64,000 bases of DNA, from assembly GCA_022827345.1 (NCBI GenBank), contig JAJDTB010000065.1, positions 50,024-114,023 on the forward strand, read 5' to 3'. Every line of letters begins with the position of its first letter. Positions within the stretch are counted from its first letter, which is position 1. Under the pieces are notes generated by a model. It saw only the letters and a list, made by a program, of their open reading frames with translations. It did not search any database and had not been told where the DNA came from. Below are positions 1 to 10,100 of the stretch, piece after piece. Origin of the DNA: Gemmatimonadota bacterium (GTDB lineage: Bacteria; Gemmatimonadota; Gemmatimonadetes; Longimicrobiales; Gaopeijiaceae). Both the position numbers and the translations under genes were made by a program.

Positions 1-2
1 AC

Positions 3-1046
3 ACCGAGCGCATCTTCGAGGGATCGCGCGACAGCTTCGACCGGCCGCTCGTGCCGCTGGACGCGGATCTGGAACGCATGATCGTGAGCCGCGAGGGGAA
101 GAACGCGTTCCCGGACAGTTATCTGTGGACTCGGGGCGGGAGCGCTGCCACCGGCGGCACGCTGGAAAACCTGACCGGCAACGTCGACCCGTTCCCGCGG
201 CTGACGGCGGCGAGGCGGATCGACTTCGAGTTCACCCGCCGCGACGGGCTCGAGATCCAGGGGCGGGTGTCGCTGCCCGTCGACTACGTCGAGGGAACGA
301 AGGTGCCGGCGATCTTCTGGACCTATCCCCGCGAGTACAGGAGCGAGGACGACTTCCACAACGCCACGATCCGGGCGCGCAATCACAATGCCCATACGCA
401 GCTGACCTGGCTGCGCTGGTCCGACATCTGGCTCACCCAGGGCTACGCGCTGATATACCCCGACATCCCGATCGTAGGGCAGAATTACAACGATTACTAT
501 ATCTCGAACATGGTCGACGGGATGTACGCGGCGATCCGCGCGGTGGACGGCCTCGGCATGATCGACATGGACCGGATCGGGCACGGGGGCCACAGCTACG
601 GCGCTTTTGCCACCGCAAACTTCCTCGCGCACACGCCCTTCTTCAAGGCGGGAATCGCGGGGGACGGGGCGTACAACCGGTCGCTGACGCCGATGGGCTT
701 CCAGGCCGAGCCGCGCGACATCTGGGAGGCGCCGCACATCTACATGGAGATGTCGCCGTTCTTCAAGGCGGACCAGATCAACACCCCGCTGCTGTTGTAC
801 CACGGCGCCGACGACAACAATTCGGGCACCTATCCGATCCAGTCGCAGCGGATGATCCAGGCCCTCACCGGGCTCGGCAAGACGGCGGTGCTCTACGAGT
901 ACCCGTTCGAGTCGCACACGCCGCGCGCGATCGAGAACAACCTCGACATGTGGGCGCGCTGGATCGAGTGGTTCGACCGGTTCGTGAAGGGGGAGGGGGG
1001 TGTGAAGCCGGCCGCTACGGACGAGGGCCTCAGCAGCCGCAGCTGA
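3..1046 (+). CDS. S9 family prolyl oligopeptidase-type serine peptidase, C-terminal part (5' truncated by window)
   Basis: The reading frame is already open at the left edge, so only the catalytic alpha/beta-hydrolase half is present. The nucleophile motif reads GGHSYGA (Ser codon at 594-596), followed by the Asp-bearing HGADDNNSG segment near 800 and the catalytic His in ESHTPR near 915. The order Ser-Asp-His and the GGHSYGAFATANF block fit the glutamyl-endopeptidase/dipeptidyl-peptidase branch of family S9, whose members cleave short peptides, usually after export. A GTG at 51 is not a credible start because homologous-looking sequence continues upstream of it. The 3' end overlaps the convergent rhodanese gene by 17 bp. 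Substrate preference cannot be read from this fragment. Confidence 0.88.
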   Translation, partial: TERIFEGSRDSFDRPLVPLDADLERMIVSREGKNAFPDSYLWTRGGSAATGGTLENLTGNVDPFPRLTAARRIDFEFTRRDGLEIQGRVSLPVDYVEGTKVPAIFWTYPREYRSEDDFHNATIRARNHNAHTQLTWLRWSDIWLTQGYALIYPDIPIVGQNYNDYYISNMVDGMYAAIRAVDGLGMIDMDRIGHGGHSYGAFATANFLAHTPFFKAGIAGDGAYNRSLTPMGFQAEPRDIWEAPHIYMEMSPFFKADQINTPLLLYHGADDNNSGTYPIQSQRMIQALTGLGKTAVLYEYPFESHTPRAIENNLDMWARWIEWFDRFVKGEGGVKPAATDEGLSSRS

Positions 1047-1425
1047 TCCCCGTCCCAACCTGTGCGGTTTCGCCTGCCGTGGCGTAACCGTCGCGCTTCC
1101 ACCAATCCAGACCACCCATCAGCTCGCGCACCTGGAAGCCAAGCGTGAGGAGCTTCAGCGCGGTCTTTGTCGAGGCGTTGCAGCCGATGCCGTCGCAGTA
1201 GCAGACGTACAGCTTCGATTTGTCGAGGTGGGCCGTGGTTTCGGCGCTGATCTCGCGGTGGGGCAGGTTCACGGAGCCGGGGATGTGCTCGCGGGCGTAG
1301 GCCTCGGCGGACCGGCCGTCGACCACGACCACCGGCTCGTTGCGGTTGAGGGCTTCGTAGACATCCCACGAGTCGGTCTCGAAGGCAAGCTTCTGCCTGT
1401 AGTGGTTGAGTTGATCGATGTTCAC
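1030..1425 (-). CDS. rhodanese-like domain protein
   Basis: This is a 131-residue single-domain rhodanese. It shows the family's VVDGRSAEAYAREHIPGSVNLP block (about residues 34-55) and an active-site loop CDGIGC beginning at Cys77, followed by the typical ELMGGLDWWKRDGY ending. Rhodanese domains transfer sulfane sulfur through the loop cysteine; the acceptor here is unknown. There is no signal peptide, so it is probably cytosolic. The extra cysteines in the loop (Cys75, Cys82) and the CGC tail are slightly unusual. The gene is convergent with the S9 peptidase and divergent from the permease at 1609. Confidence 0.85.
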   Translation of the reverse strand: MNIDQLNHYRQKLAFETDSWDVYEALNRNEPVVVVDGRSAEAYAREHIPGSVNLPHREISAETTAHLDKSKLYVCYCDGIGCNASTKTALKLLTLGFQVRELMGGLDWWKRDGYATAGETAQVGTGISCGC

Positions 1426-1608
1426 GGTGCGTCCGGGTACGGTGATCGGGTGGAGGGGCGTTCTCGTGTCGAATCTACAAGGATCTTGACAGGGGATGAG
1501 GCGTGTCCCCGACTATGCTTCGGGCCGTTCGCCGCGCCCGCCCCGGGACGGTGCCCGCGGCCCCTGCGTTGACACCACCCGATCGCTCACTTTCGCGAGG
1601 GAATTTCC

Positions 1609-3366
1609 ATGGCATCCGAGCCAGCCGGAAGCGCCCACGGCGTCCGCTACGAACCCGACGAGAAGCCGCCCTGGCCGCTGGCCGCGGGGCTCGCGCTGCA
1701 GTACTCCGTGCTGGCGGTCGGGGGCGTGGTGCTGACGGTGGCGATCGTCCTTCGCAGCGCGGAAAGCAGCGCGGGATACCTGGCGTGGGGGGCATTCGGC
1801 GCGCTTCTGGTGAGCGGGGTGGCCACGATCGTGCAGGCGTGGCGCGTGGGGCGCCTGGGGTCCGGCTACGTGCTCATGATGGGGACGTCGGGTGCGTTCA
1901 TCGCGGTGTCGGTGGCGGCGCTCCAGCAGGGGGGACCGGGGCTGCTGGCCACGCTGATCATCGTCTCGTCGCTCTTCCAGTTCCTGCTCGCGGGGCGGCT
2001 GTCGATTCTGCGGCGGATTCTCACGCCGACGGTGGCGGGGACGGTGATCATGCTGATCGCGGTCAACGTGATGCCGTTCCTCTTCGACTTCATGGACAAC
2101 GTACCGGAGGGGAGCGCGCCGCTGGCCGCGCCCGTGACCGTGATGGCGACGCTGGTGGTGACGCTGGCGATCATGCTCAAGTTCACCGGGCCGGTGCGGC
2201 TGTGGGGACCGTTGATCGGGATCGTCGCGGGGTGCATCGCGGCGGCGTCCTTCGGGCTGATGGATGGCGGACCGGTGAGGGAAGCCATGTGGGTCGGCGT
2301 GCCGGTGGCGGGCTGGCCGGGACTGGGGTTCGACTTCGGGCCGGCGTTCTGGGCGATTCTGCCCGCCTACACCTTCGTGACGCTGGTGGGCGCGATCGAG
2401 ACGATCGGGGACGCGGTGGGCATTCAGCGGGTGTCGTGGCGCGAGCGGCGGGCCACCGACTACCGGGCGGTGCAGGGAGCGGTGGCGGCGGACGGCTTCG
2501 GCAATCTGCTCTCGGGGCTCTTCGCGACGGTTCCGAACACGACCTACTCGAGCAGCGTGTCGGTCGTGGAGATCACGGGGATCGCGTCGCGCCGGGTGGG
2601 GGCGTGCATCGGCCTGATCTTCTGCGTGCTGGCATTCGTGCCGAAGGTTACGCAGGTGCTCCTGATCATCCCCGATCCGGTGATCGGCGCCTACGCCATG
2701 GTCATCATCGCCGTGCTGTTCATGCTCGGCACCCGGATCGTGCTGCAGGACGGAATGGACTACCGGAAGGCCACGGTGGTCGGGTTCTCGTTCTGGGTCG
2801 GGGTCGGCTTCCAGAGCGGCCAGATACCCACCGAAGGCCTGACGCCCTTCCTGCAGCAACTGCTCGACAACGGGATGACGTCGGGAGGCCTGACCGCGCT
2901 CGTGCTGACGGCGTTCATGGAGCTGACGGGGCCGCGGCGCATGCGCATGCAGACGGAGTTGGAGGTCGCTTCGCTGCCGAAGATTCACAGGTTCCTGGAG
3001 GGATTTGCCGGTCGGCGGGGGTTGGGGGATGATATTGCGGGCCGGTTGGCGCACGCCGCCGAAGAGACGCTGCTGCTCCTGATCGGGGAGGGGGCGCAGG
3101 AGGCCGAGGGTGCCGAAGCGACTGGCAAGCGCCGGCTGCGGCTGACGGCTCGGACCGAATCGGGCGGCGCGGAGCTGGAGTTCCTGGCCGCGGGCAGCGA
3201 GGGCAACATCGAGGATCACCTGGCCGTGGTCGGCACCCACGCGGTCGACGCCACGGAAGAGCACGAGTTCTCGCTGCGGCTGCTGCGCCACCTTGCGACC
3301 TCGGTGCAACACCACAAGTACGAGGACATCGATGTGGTGACCGTGCGGGTTGACCCGGCGGCCTAG
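1609..3366 (+). CDS. NCS2/solute carrier 23-type permease with C-terminal cytosolic domain (copy 1)
   Basis: This 585-residue membrane protein has about 12-14 hydrophobic segments over residues 1-450. It carries the nucleobase-cation symporter-2 signature region: AIETIGDAVGIQRVSW, then FATVPNTTYSSSVSVVEITG around residues 260-330. NCS2 proteins are H+ or Na+ symporters for uracil, xanthine or related compounds; the substrate here is not determined. The last ~130 residues are soluble (LGDDIAGRLAHAAEETL ... LRLLRHLATSVQHHKY ... VTVRV). Their spacing reminds me of a degenerate GHKL/RsbW-like ATPase fold, which is inference only. A close paralogue lies at 16512-18257. The ATG at 1609 was chosen for its fit to the family N-terminus. 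The stop is 3 bp from the convergent reductase. Confidence 0.85.
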   Translation: MASEPAGSAHGVRYEPDEKPPWPLAAGLALQYSVLAVGGVVLTVAIVLRSAESSAGYLAWGAFGALLVSGVATIVQAWRVGRLGSGYVLMMGTSGAFIAVSVAALQQGGPGLLATLIIVSSLFQFLLAGRLSILRRILTPTVAGTVIMLIAVNVMPFLFDFMDNVPEGSAPLAAPVTVMATLVVTLAIMLKFTGPVRLWGPLIGIVAGCIAAASFGLMDGGPVREAMWVGVPVAGWPGLGFDFGPAFWAILPAYTFVTLVGAIETIGDAVGIQRVSWRERRATDYRAVQGAVAADGFGNLLSGLFATVPNTTYSSSVSVVEITGIASRRVGACIGLIFCVLAFVPKVTQVLLIIPDPVIGAYAMVIIAVLFMLGTRIVLQDGMDYRKATVVGFSFWVGVGFQSGQIPTEGLTPFLQQLLDNGMTSGGLTALVLTAFMELTGPRRMRMQTELEVASLPKIHRFLEGFAGRRGLGDDIAGRLAHAAEETLLLLIGEGAQEAEGAEATGKRRLRLTARTESGGAELEFLAAGSEGNIEDHLAVVGTHAVDATEEHEFSLRLLRHLATSVQHHKYEDIDVVTVRVDPAA

Positions 3367-3369
3367 CGG

Positions 3370-4131
3370 TTACAGCACCCCCGGAATGCACGCTTTGCGG
3401 TCGGTCGGGTAGTCGTCGAAGCGCTCCCGGTACCACCGATGGTTGCTGAGCGCCCTCGGGCCCAGATTGGCCACCGTGTACACGAAGAACGCGAGTCCCG
3501 CCGTCGACCAGGTCGCCAGCGCCCAACCGCCCCATTCCAGAATCTCTCCCAGGTAGTTCGGGCAGGAGACGTAGCGGAACGGGCCGCCCCTCGGGATCGA
3601 GTAGTCGGCCTCCCCCTTTTTTCGGAGGCGCAGGAGGATGTTGTCGGAGTGAAGGTTCAGGGCGGAACCGGCGAAAAAGAGAGCCACACCGGCCACGAAC
3701 CGCGGGTCGGTCAGCCACTCGACGCCATACTCGCCGAGGTGCGAAATGAAGCGCGCGTTCACATAGGCGTTGAGGACGTTAAAGGTGAACCCGCTCAGCA
3801 CCACGACCGCGGGCATCGTCTTGCCGGCGGTACGCGTGCGGAGGGGGTAGATGAACGTCCGGTTCAGGTAATGAAGCTGCCACATCGCGAGGAACAAAAG
3901 GGGAACGGTCGCCGCGGCCGCCCGTCCGGAGGCGTAGACATAACCGAACAGAACCGTCGCCGGGAGTTCCATGACGATCCAGCCCAGCCTGTTGGGGACG
4001 GCCGGTCCCCAGCCGCTGCCGCCGTAGTGGCGTCCGTAGGGGGCCCTTAAGCGCAGCAGGGGCGTGAAGGTGAGGGCCGCCAGCGCGAACACGGCCCACA
4101 CGATCGTGCGGTGAAATGTTGCCTCGGTCAT
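3370..4131 (-). CDS. steroid 5-alpha-reductase-like membrane oxidoreductase
   Basis: A 253-residue polytopic membrane protein that matches the length of eukaryotic 3-oxo-5-alpha-steroid 4-dehydrogenases. The C-terminal half is strongly diagnostic: SALNLHSDNILLRLR, YSIPRGGPFRYVSCPNYLGE, LEWGGWALATWS, LGPRALSNHRWYRERF and DDYPTDRKACIPGVL. The family reduces an activated C=C bond with NADPH in steroids, polyprenols or enoyl lipids. Given the PKS next door, the substrate may be a polyketide or fatty-acyl-derived lipid (inference). The ATG at 4131 was preferred over an upstream extension because the extension is low-complexity and the family begins near this Met. It is divergent from the ACP gene, with a 174-bp shared intergenic region. 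Confidence 0.85.
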   Translation of the reverse strand: MTEATFHRTIVWAVFALAALTFTPLLRLRAPYGRHYGGSGWGPAVPNRLGWIVMELPATVLFGYVYASGRAAAATVPLLFLAMWQLHYLNRTFIYPLRTRTAGKTMPAVVVLSGFTFNVLNAYVNARFISHLGEYGVEWLTDPRFVAGVALFFAGSALNLHSDNILLRLRKKGEADYSIPRGGPFRYVSCPNYLGEILEWGGWALATWSTAGLAFFVYTVANLGPRALSNHRWYRERFDDYPTDRKACIPGVL

Positions 4132-4194
4132 GGGGCGATTTGACGCGGTAGTGCGACATAAGGCGCCGCCTTGTCGCCAAGGGACGGCGCCCTT

Positions 4195-4223
4195 TTGACA
4201 TGGGGCAAGAGCAGGGTTAGACT
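4195..4223 (+). promoter_or_regulatory. sigma70-type promoter for the free-standing ACP
   Basis: A perfect -35 hexamer TTGACA (4195-4200) is followed after exactly 17 bp by TAGACT (4218-4223), which agrees with TATAAT at four of six positions. It lies about 80 bp upstream of the ACP start codon and points toward it. The same -35, spacing and a near-identical -10 (TACACT) occur before the methionine riboswitch at 36085-36113, which supports both calls. Confidence 0.6.
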
Positions 4224-4305
4224 TGCCATGTCTTGATCCGCGGGGTCGCTGGCCACTGCGGATCTCACCCCACAGCACTGACATCCACAAGAGAGCTGAG
4301 CACAC

Positions 4306-4539
4306 ATGTCAACGACCGCCGATCGTCTTGTTTCCATGATCAACAAGAACCTCGACCTCGACCACGAACCGGATCTGAACAAGAGGTTCGAGGATGCCGG
4401 CATCAGTTCGATGGTCTGCGTCGAGTTCGTCAGGCTCGTCGAAGCCGAGTTCGGGCTCAGCTTCACCCCGGAAGAATGCACTCGCATGGCCACTCTGCAG
4501 GGCTTTTGCGACCTGATCGATTCGCGGCTGGCCAACTGA
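4306..4539 (+). CDS. free-standing acyl carrier protein
   Basis: This 77-residue protein has the four-helix carrier-protein pattern. The phosphopantetheine attachment serine is in the motif FEDAGISSMVCVEF (about residues 28-41), equivalent to the usual DSL motif but with Ser-Met after it. It would carry acyl groups as a thioester on a 4'-phosphopantetheine arm. It is convergent with the PKS, 40 bp from the PKS stop codon, and the PKS terminal module has no ACP of its own, so action in trans with that PKS is a reasonable inference. It is preceded by a good promoter at 4195-4223 and a GAGAG sequence near the start. Confidence 0.88.
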   Translation: MSTTADRLVSMINKNLDLDHEPDLNKRFEDAGISSMVCVEFVRLVEAEFGLSFTPEECTRMATLQGFCDLIDSRLAN

Positions 4540-4561
4540 TTCGGTCGTCTTCCGGGAGCAT

Positions 4562-4580
4562 CCGCCACGCGGCGGTTGTT
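4562..4580. terminator. possible bidirectional terminator hairpin between ACP and PKS
   Basis: A GC-rich inverted repeat CCGCC-ACGC-GGCGG (4562-4575) is followed on the plus strand by TTGTT. It sits in the 40-bp gap between two convergent stop codons, where a terminator is expected. The stem is only 5 bp and the T tract is interrupted, so the call is weak. Confidence 0.35.
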
Positions 4581-7112
4581 CAACTGCCGGGATCGATCCA
4601 GTACCGCCGGCGCTCGAACGGGTAGCCGGGGAGCCAGATCCGCCTCCGCTGTTCGCCGGCGAACAGACCCCCGAACGTGATCGGGAGGCCGGCCTCGTAG
4701 GCCCTCGCCACTGACTCGGCGAAGTCGGTGTGCTTTTCGATCGGCGTCTCCGGCCAGCTGTCAAGCCGGGCCGGGCCCGCCGTCGCACCCGCGCCGATCT
4801 CCAGCACGAGCCGCACATTCAGTTCCGCAAGCCGGGCCTTGCAGCGGCCCGGCCGCGGCCGGGCCCGAATCCGTCTCAGCCAAATGGCGGGATCGGGGGC
4901 CTGGCCGGAGTCGATGGCATGGCTCTCGGCCAGGTTGAGCAGGGTCAGCGAGGGGGCGCGTGTGTCTATTCCGGCGATGGTGGCTTCCACTTCGGCGAGA
5001 GGATCCTGCCTGGCGGCGGATGCACCGCCACCCGCGGGCGCGGCCGCCGCCATGCGCATCCTGGGCTGGGCCATCGCGGTGCCCCTTGCCGCGGCGATGC
5101 GCAATCCGTCGTCCAGGCTGAAGACGCCTGCGGCCCAGGCCGCGGACAGCTCTCCGGCGCCGTCTCCGACCGCCACCGCGGGCCCAACGCCAACGCTTGC
5201 CCAGAGCGCCGTCATCGCGCACTGAACGGAGTACAACGCCGGCTGTGCCCACTCCGGGTCCCGCAGTCTTCCGGCCGCGCTTTCCCGGCCGAACATCACG
5301 TCCAGCAGCGACGCCCCTTCGCGTTCCTCCCGGATCACGGCGTCGCAACGGTCCAGAACGGCTCGCACAACCGGCTCGCGATCGTACAGCTGCTGCCCCA
5401 TGCCGGTCTGCTCGCTGCCTTCGGCGGTGTAGATGCAGGCGACTCTGGGTGAGGTGCCGGTCCCGCGATCGTAGGCAGCTGAGACGTCGACAGCCGCCCC
5501 GGCGACCGCGCGCAAGCCGTCGCGCAGGGAATCCAGATCGCGGAACACGACCCCTGACCGATGAGCGAAGTGGCTCCTCCCAACCCCGGCGGTCCAGGCC
5601 AGGTCGTCCAGACGTGGCTCGGGAGGCGCACCGTTTTCGCCCTCGCGGACGGTGTCCAGCCACACGAGATACCGCTCTGCCAGCTCGCTCAGGGCCGTTG
5701 GCGACTTGCCGGAGAGCGGGAGCAAGCGCGTTTCGCGCGGACTGAGCGCGACCGTGGAGTCGGCGTGCGTTTCCGCCACCTGCTCCGGCAGGCTGACCTC
5801 GACGACCTGGGCCGCACCTGTGGGCCGGGCGCCGTCCATCCCCGGGGGCCCTTCGACGACCACATGCGCGTTGGCCCCTGACAGCCCGAACGAGCTCACC
5901 GCGGCGCGCGGAGGACGATCCGAGTGCTCGGGCCACGCCGTGGCCTCGGCAGTCACCCGGACCGGGATGCCGTCCCAGTCGACGTGGGGGTTCGGGTTGC
6001 GGAAGTGCAGCTGCCCGGGAATGCGGCCCTCGTTCATGGCGAGGATGGTCTTGATCAGGCCGGCGACCCCCGACGCCGCCTCCAGGTGGCCGATGTTCGT
6101 CTTGACCGAGCCGATGAGCAGTGGGCTCTTCGGGTCACGCTCGCGCCCGTAGACCGCCGCCGCGGCCTGAATCTCGATCGGGTCTCCCAGATCCGACCCG
6201 ACGCTGTTGGCCTCCAGGTAGTCGACCTCCGCGGGCGAGACACCCGCCCGGGACAACGCCTCCTCGATCACCCGTTCCTGCGCCGGTCCGTTCGGAACCG
6301 TGAGCGCGGCGGTCGACCCATTGTGATTCACCGCGGAACCCCGGACGACTGCCCAGATTCGGTCGCGGTCGGTCCTCGCGTCGTCCAGGCGCTTGAGCAC
6401 CAGCACCCCGCAGCCCTCGCCCCGCACGAATCCGTCCGCGGCCGCATCGAAGGAGCTGCAGCGCCCGGTCGTCGAGAGCATTCCCGCCTGGTTCATGAAC
6501 TCAGTGATGTCGGCGGACACGACCGCGTGCACTCCGCCGACGAGCGCCGCGTCGACCTCGCCCCGCTGCAGGGCGGACACCGCCTGGTGAACCGCGGCCA
6601 GAGAAGAGGCGCATGCCAGGTCCACCGGCACGGACGGGCCGTTGAGTCCCAGCGCGAAGGAAACCCGGCCCGCGGTCACGCTGATGGTGCCGCCGAGATA
6701 CCCGAGCACCAGACCCGCGGCCAGGGCCAGGTCCCTGTAATCCCCGTCGCCGACCCCGGTGAACACGCCCGTGCGGCTGCCGCGCAGCGTCTCCGGGTCG
6801 ACGCCCGCGTCCTCGAGGGCGTGCCAGGTCGTTTCGAGCAGCAGCCGCTGCCGCGGGTCCATCGACCGTGCCTCGAGGGGATGGATGCCGAAGAACCTGG
6901 CATCGAACTTGTCGAGGTCCTCGAGGTAGCCGCCCGGATGCCGGGCGTCACCGGTGGACTCGGGGTCGCCGTCCACGCCGTGCCACGGACCCGGATCGCG
7001 CCGTGCGTCGGTGACCATGTCCGCCCCGGCATCGAGCAGTCGCCAGTAGGCGTCGAGATCGGGCGCGCCGGGAAGGCGGCACGCCATTCCCACGATGGCG
7101 ATGCCGTCGTCT
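4580..7112 (-). other. degenerate terminal PKS module (KS lacking HGTGT His, AT lacking Ser, no ACP)
   Basis: This is the C-terminal ~845 residues of the PKS. The KS keeps the nucleophile context VDLACASSL (Cys2743) and KTNIGHLEA (His2918). However, the EAHGTGT motif has become EANSVGS, placing Asn at 2878, exactly 135 residues after the Cys, as in module 1. In the AT, GQGSQ has become AEGSE and GHSVGE has become GDGAGE, so Gly3227 replaces the nucleophile. Roughly 60 residues covering the AFHS region are deleted relative to module 1. The usual post-AT linker LPGYPFERRRYWI survives just before the stop. The frame is fully open, so this part is maintained as protein rather than being a broken pseudogene. 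Confidence 0.8.
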
Positions 7113-10100
7113 CCGGGCAGGGCCGGTGCTTCGGGTGCGGAAACGGGTTCGGGCTCCGCTTGGGGAAAGGACGCCGCGCCGTCCTCCTCGAGCTCCTCGG
7201 CCAGGTGGTCGGCCAGGGTCACGATGTCCGGGTAGTCGAAGACCAGGGTATTGGGCGCGGTGTAGGTCCCCGTGAACGCCCGGTTGAGCCGGTTGCGCAG
7301 CTCAACGGCCATCAGGGAGTCCATCCCCAGGTCGAAGAAGCCGACCGTGGGCGCCGGGGCCGATGGCAGCCGGAGAACGGCCTGCACCTCGCCCTGGAGG
7401 AACGAAACCAGCACGTTTTCGCGCTCTCCCGACGGCGCCTGCCGCAGCCGGGTCATGACGTCCTGCGACGAGGCCGCCGCCTCGGCTTCGGTTTCCGCAG
7501 TGGCGGCGAGCAGGTCGTCGAGCAGGGGCGGCCGCTCTTCCACGGCCTCTTCGAACACGGCCCAGTCCATCGCCATTACAACGGCCGAGGTCGCGTCTTG
7601 GCGCACCAGCCGGTCGAATGCCCGAATGCCCTGCTGCGGGGTGAACCAGCGGCCTCCGAGCGCCGAGCGGCGCTGGTCGATGCGCTCGCGCTGCTCCGCC
7701 GCCTCGCCGATCTCCGACCAGGCCCCCCAGGCGATGGCCTGCCCGGCGAGTCCCAGCGCCCGGCGGTGGCCGGCGAGCTGGTCCAGGAAGGCGTTGGCCG
7801 CGCCGTGGTTCGTCTGCCCGGGGTTGCCCATCACGCCGACGCGGCTGGAGAAGAGGACGAACATGTCCAGGTCGCGGTCCAGCGTTGCGCGGTGGAGGTG
7901 CCATGCGCCGAGGATCTTGGGCGAAAGGACCCGCTCGAACCGCTCCCAGCTCTGGTTGGTGAGCGCCCCGTCCGAGAGCACTCCCACGCTGTGAACGACG
8001 CCGCCGAGGGGAGGCAGATCCCGGTCGATGCGGGTCAGCATCCGGTCGATCGCGCCGGTGTCGGTCACGTCCGCCAGCTCTACCTCGACGGTCACGCCCC
8101 GGTCGCGCAGTGCCCGGATGGTCTCTTCGGCGCCGGCGTCCGGTCCGCGGCGTCCGTTCAGCACGATCGTCCCCGCGCCCCGCTCTGCCATCCACTCGGC
8201 CACGGCGCATCCGATCCCGCCGAGGCCGCCTGTCACGAGATAGGTCCGGTCCTGCCGCAGGCGGCCGCCGGTGATGGGCGGAGCCGAAACCGCGATCTTG
8301 CCCAGATGTCGCGCGGATCGCATGAAGCTCAGCGCGGACCCGGCCTCGGCCAGCGGCCAGCGGCTGTGCACGATCGGTTCGAGCTCGCCGGTGGAGATGC
8401 GCGCCATGATGTCCCGCAGGACCCGCCCCGCCCACTCCGGGTCCGTCTTCTTCACCACGTCCAGCTCGAGGATGTGGTAGGGCACGTCGGGACGCACCGC
8501 CGCCATCTCCTCGTAGCTCAGGATGTCCCGCCTCGCCATTTCCACGAACCGGCCGCCTTGCTTGAGGCAGGCCAGGCTGGCGTCGATGTAGCCCTCGCTC
8601 GTCAGGCTGTTGAGCACCACGTCCACGCCTTCGCCGTTCGTCGCCTCCATGATCTCTTCGCCGAAGGCCGTCGTGCGGCTGTCGAAGATGTGCCTGACGC
8701 CCAGTGACCTGAGGTAGTCCTGCTTGGGCGCGCTCGCGGTGGCGAAGACCTCCGCTCCCGCCGCGTGCACCAGCTGGACCGCGGCGAGGCCCACGCCCCC
8801 GGCGGCGGCGTGCACGAGTACGCGCTCGCCGGGTTCCAGGCCGGTGAAGTCGAAGGAAAGCGCCGCCGAAACGAACGCGCTCGGGATCGTCGCGAGCCCG
8901 GTCGCCGAGATTCCCCCGGGTGCGGGCGCGACCAGCTCCTCGTGCGTGATCATGTCCGGCCCGAACGCGCCGAACCCCATTCCGACCACATGATCGCCGA
9001 CGGAAACGTTGGATACCTCGGCGCCGACCTCGACGATGCGCCCGCACATCTCACGGCCCAGCAGTCCCTCTTCGATGAACCCGAGCGACCGGAAAACGTC
9101 CCAGAAGTTCAGTCCGGCGGCCTCGACTTCGACGCGAACCTCCCGCGGATCGAGCGCGCGCACGGGAAGCTTCAGCACGAACGGCCTGTCGAACACGCCG
9201 TCCGGATCGGGGGCGAGCACCCAGCTCGTTTCGTCTGGGAGGGTCAGCCGCGGCGCACCGTCCTCGGTTCGTACCAGGCGCGCCACCGAGCGGCGGCCGC
9301 GACGGTACGCGATGTGATTCTCGAGGTCGGGGTACATCAGTTCGTTCGCCAGGTCCGGTACCGGTGCCATCGGGGCGGGGTCGAGGTCGAGCATTCGTGG
9401 CTTGAGGTGCGCCGCCTCGCGCTCCACGCCCTTGCCGAAGCCCCACAGTGCCGCGCCGGCCAGGCTGCCTCCGCGCTCGCGTTCCAGCACCTGCGCGCCG
9501 CTTGTCACGAGCCACAATCCCATTTCGGGAGTCGCGCCCGCGTCGCCCACGCCCTGAACCATGGCCAGCGCGGACTCGCCAGCGAGTGTCACGTCCCGCC
9601 ACATCTCTTCGGTGGTGGCCTGTTCTCCGGTGCCGTCCAGAGCCACGAGGTGCACGACTCCGCAGAAGGGAACATCGGCGGGCAGGTCGTCAATGAGCGA
9701 CTGCCACGCCTCTCGCCGCTGCATCTCGATGGCCGTGGTCACGCCGGGTGCGGTCGTAACCCGCCCCTCGGCATCCGCTCCCTTGGGGCACGCCAGCACC
9801 ACGGTCTGATTGCGAGCTCGCAGGTCCCCGGCCAACTGCGCCGCCAGCCCGGCCGAGCGACCGCTCGCGCCGCCGGCCACCACCCACGCACCCGCGGGCT
9901 CGGTCACCACCGAGGGCCCCTGCGCCACGATCACGCCCTTGTCGGGCACGGTGACGGTGTCGGCCTCGTCCACGCCCAGCACCTCCACCTCGCCGAAACC
10001 GGCGTTGCCGAGCGCCTGCCTCCAGACCGCCGGGCTCGCGAGCGCGTGACGGGGGCGGTAGTCGTCGGCGAACCTCCACCACCCGTCGAGCTGCCCGAAG

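Noticed and set aside
1486..1519. Promoter TTGACA ... TATGCT before the first permease
   Set aside because: The -35 is perfect but spacing is 22 bp; no acceptable -10 lies at 16-19 bp.
4580..7112. Calling the terminal PKS module a pseudogene
   Set aside because: The frame is fully open, KS Cys and second His remain, and the post-AT linker is preserved, so altered function is more likely than simple decay.
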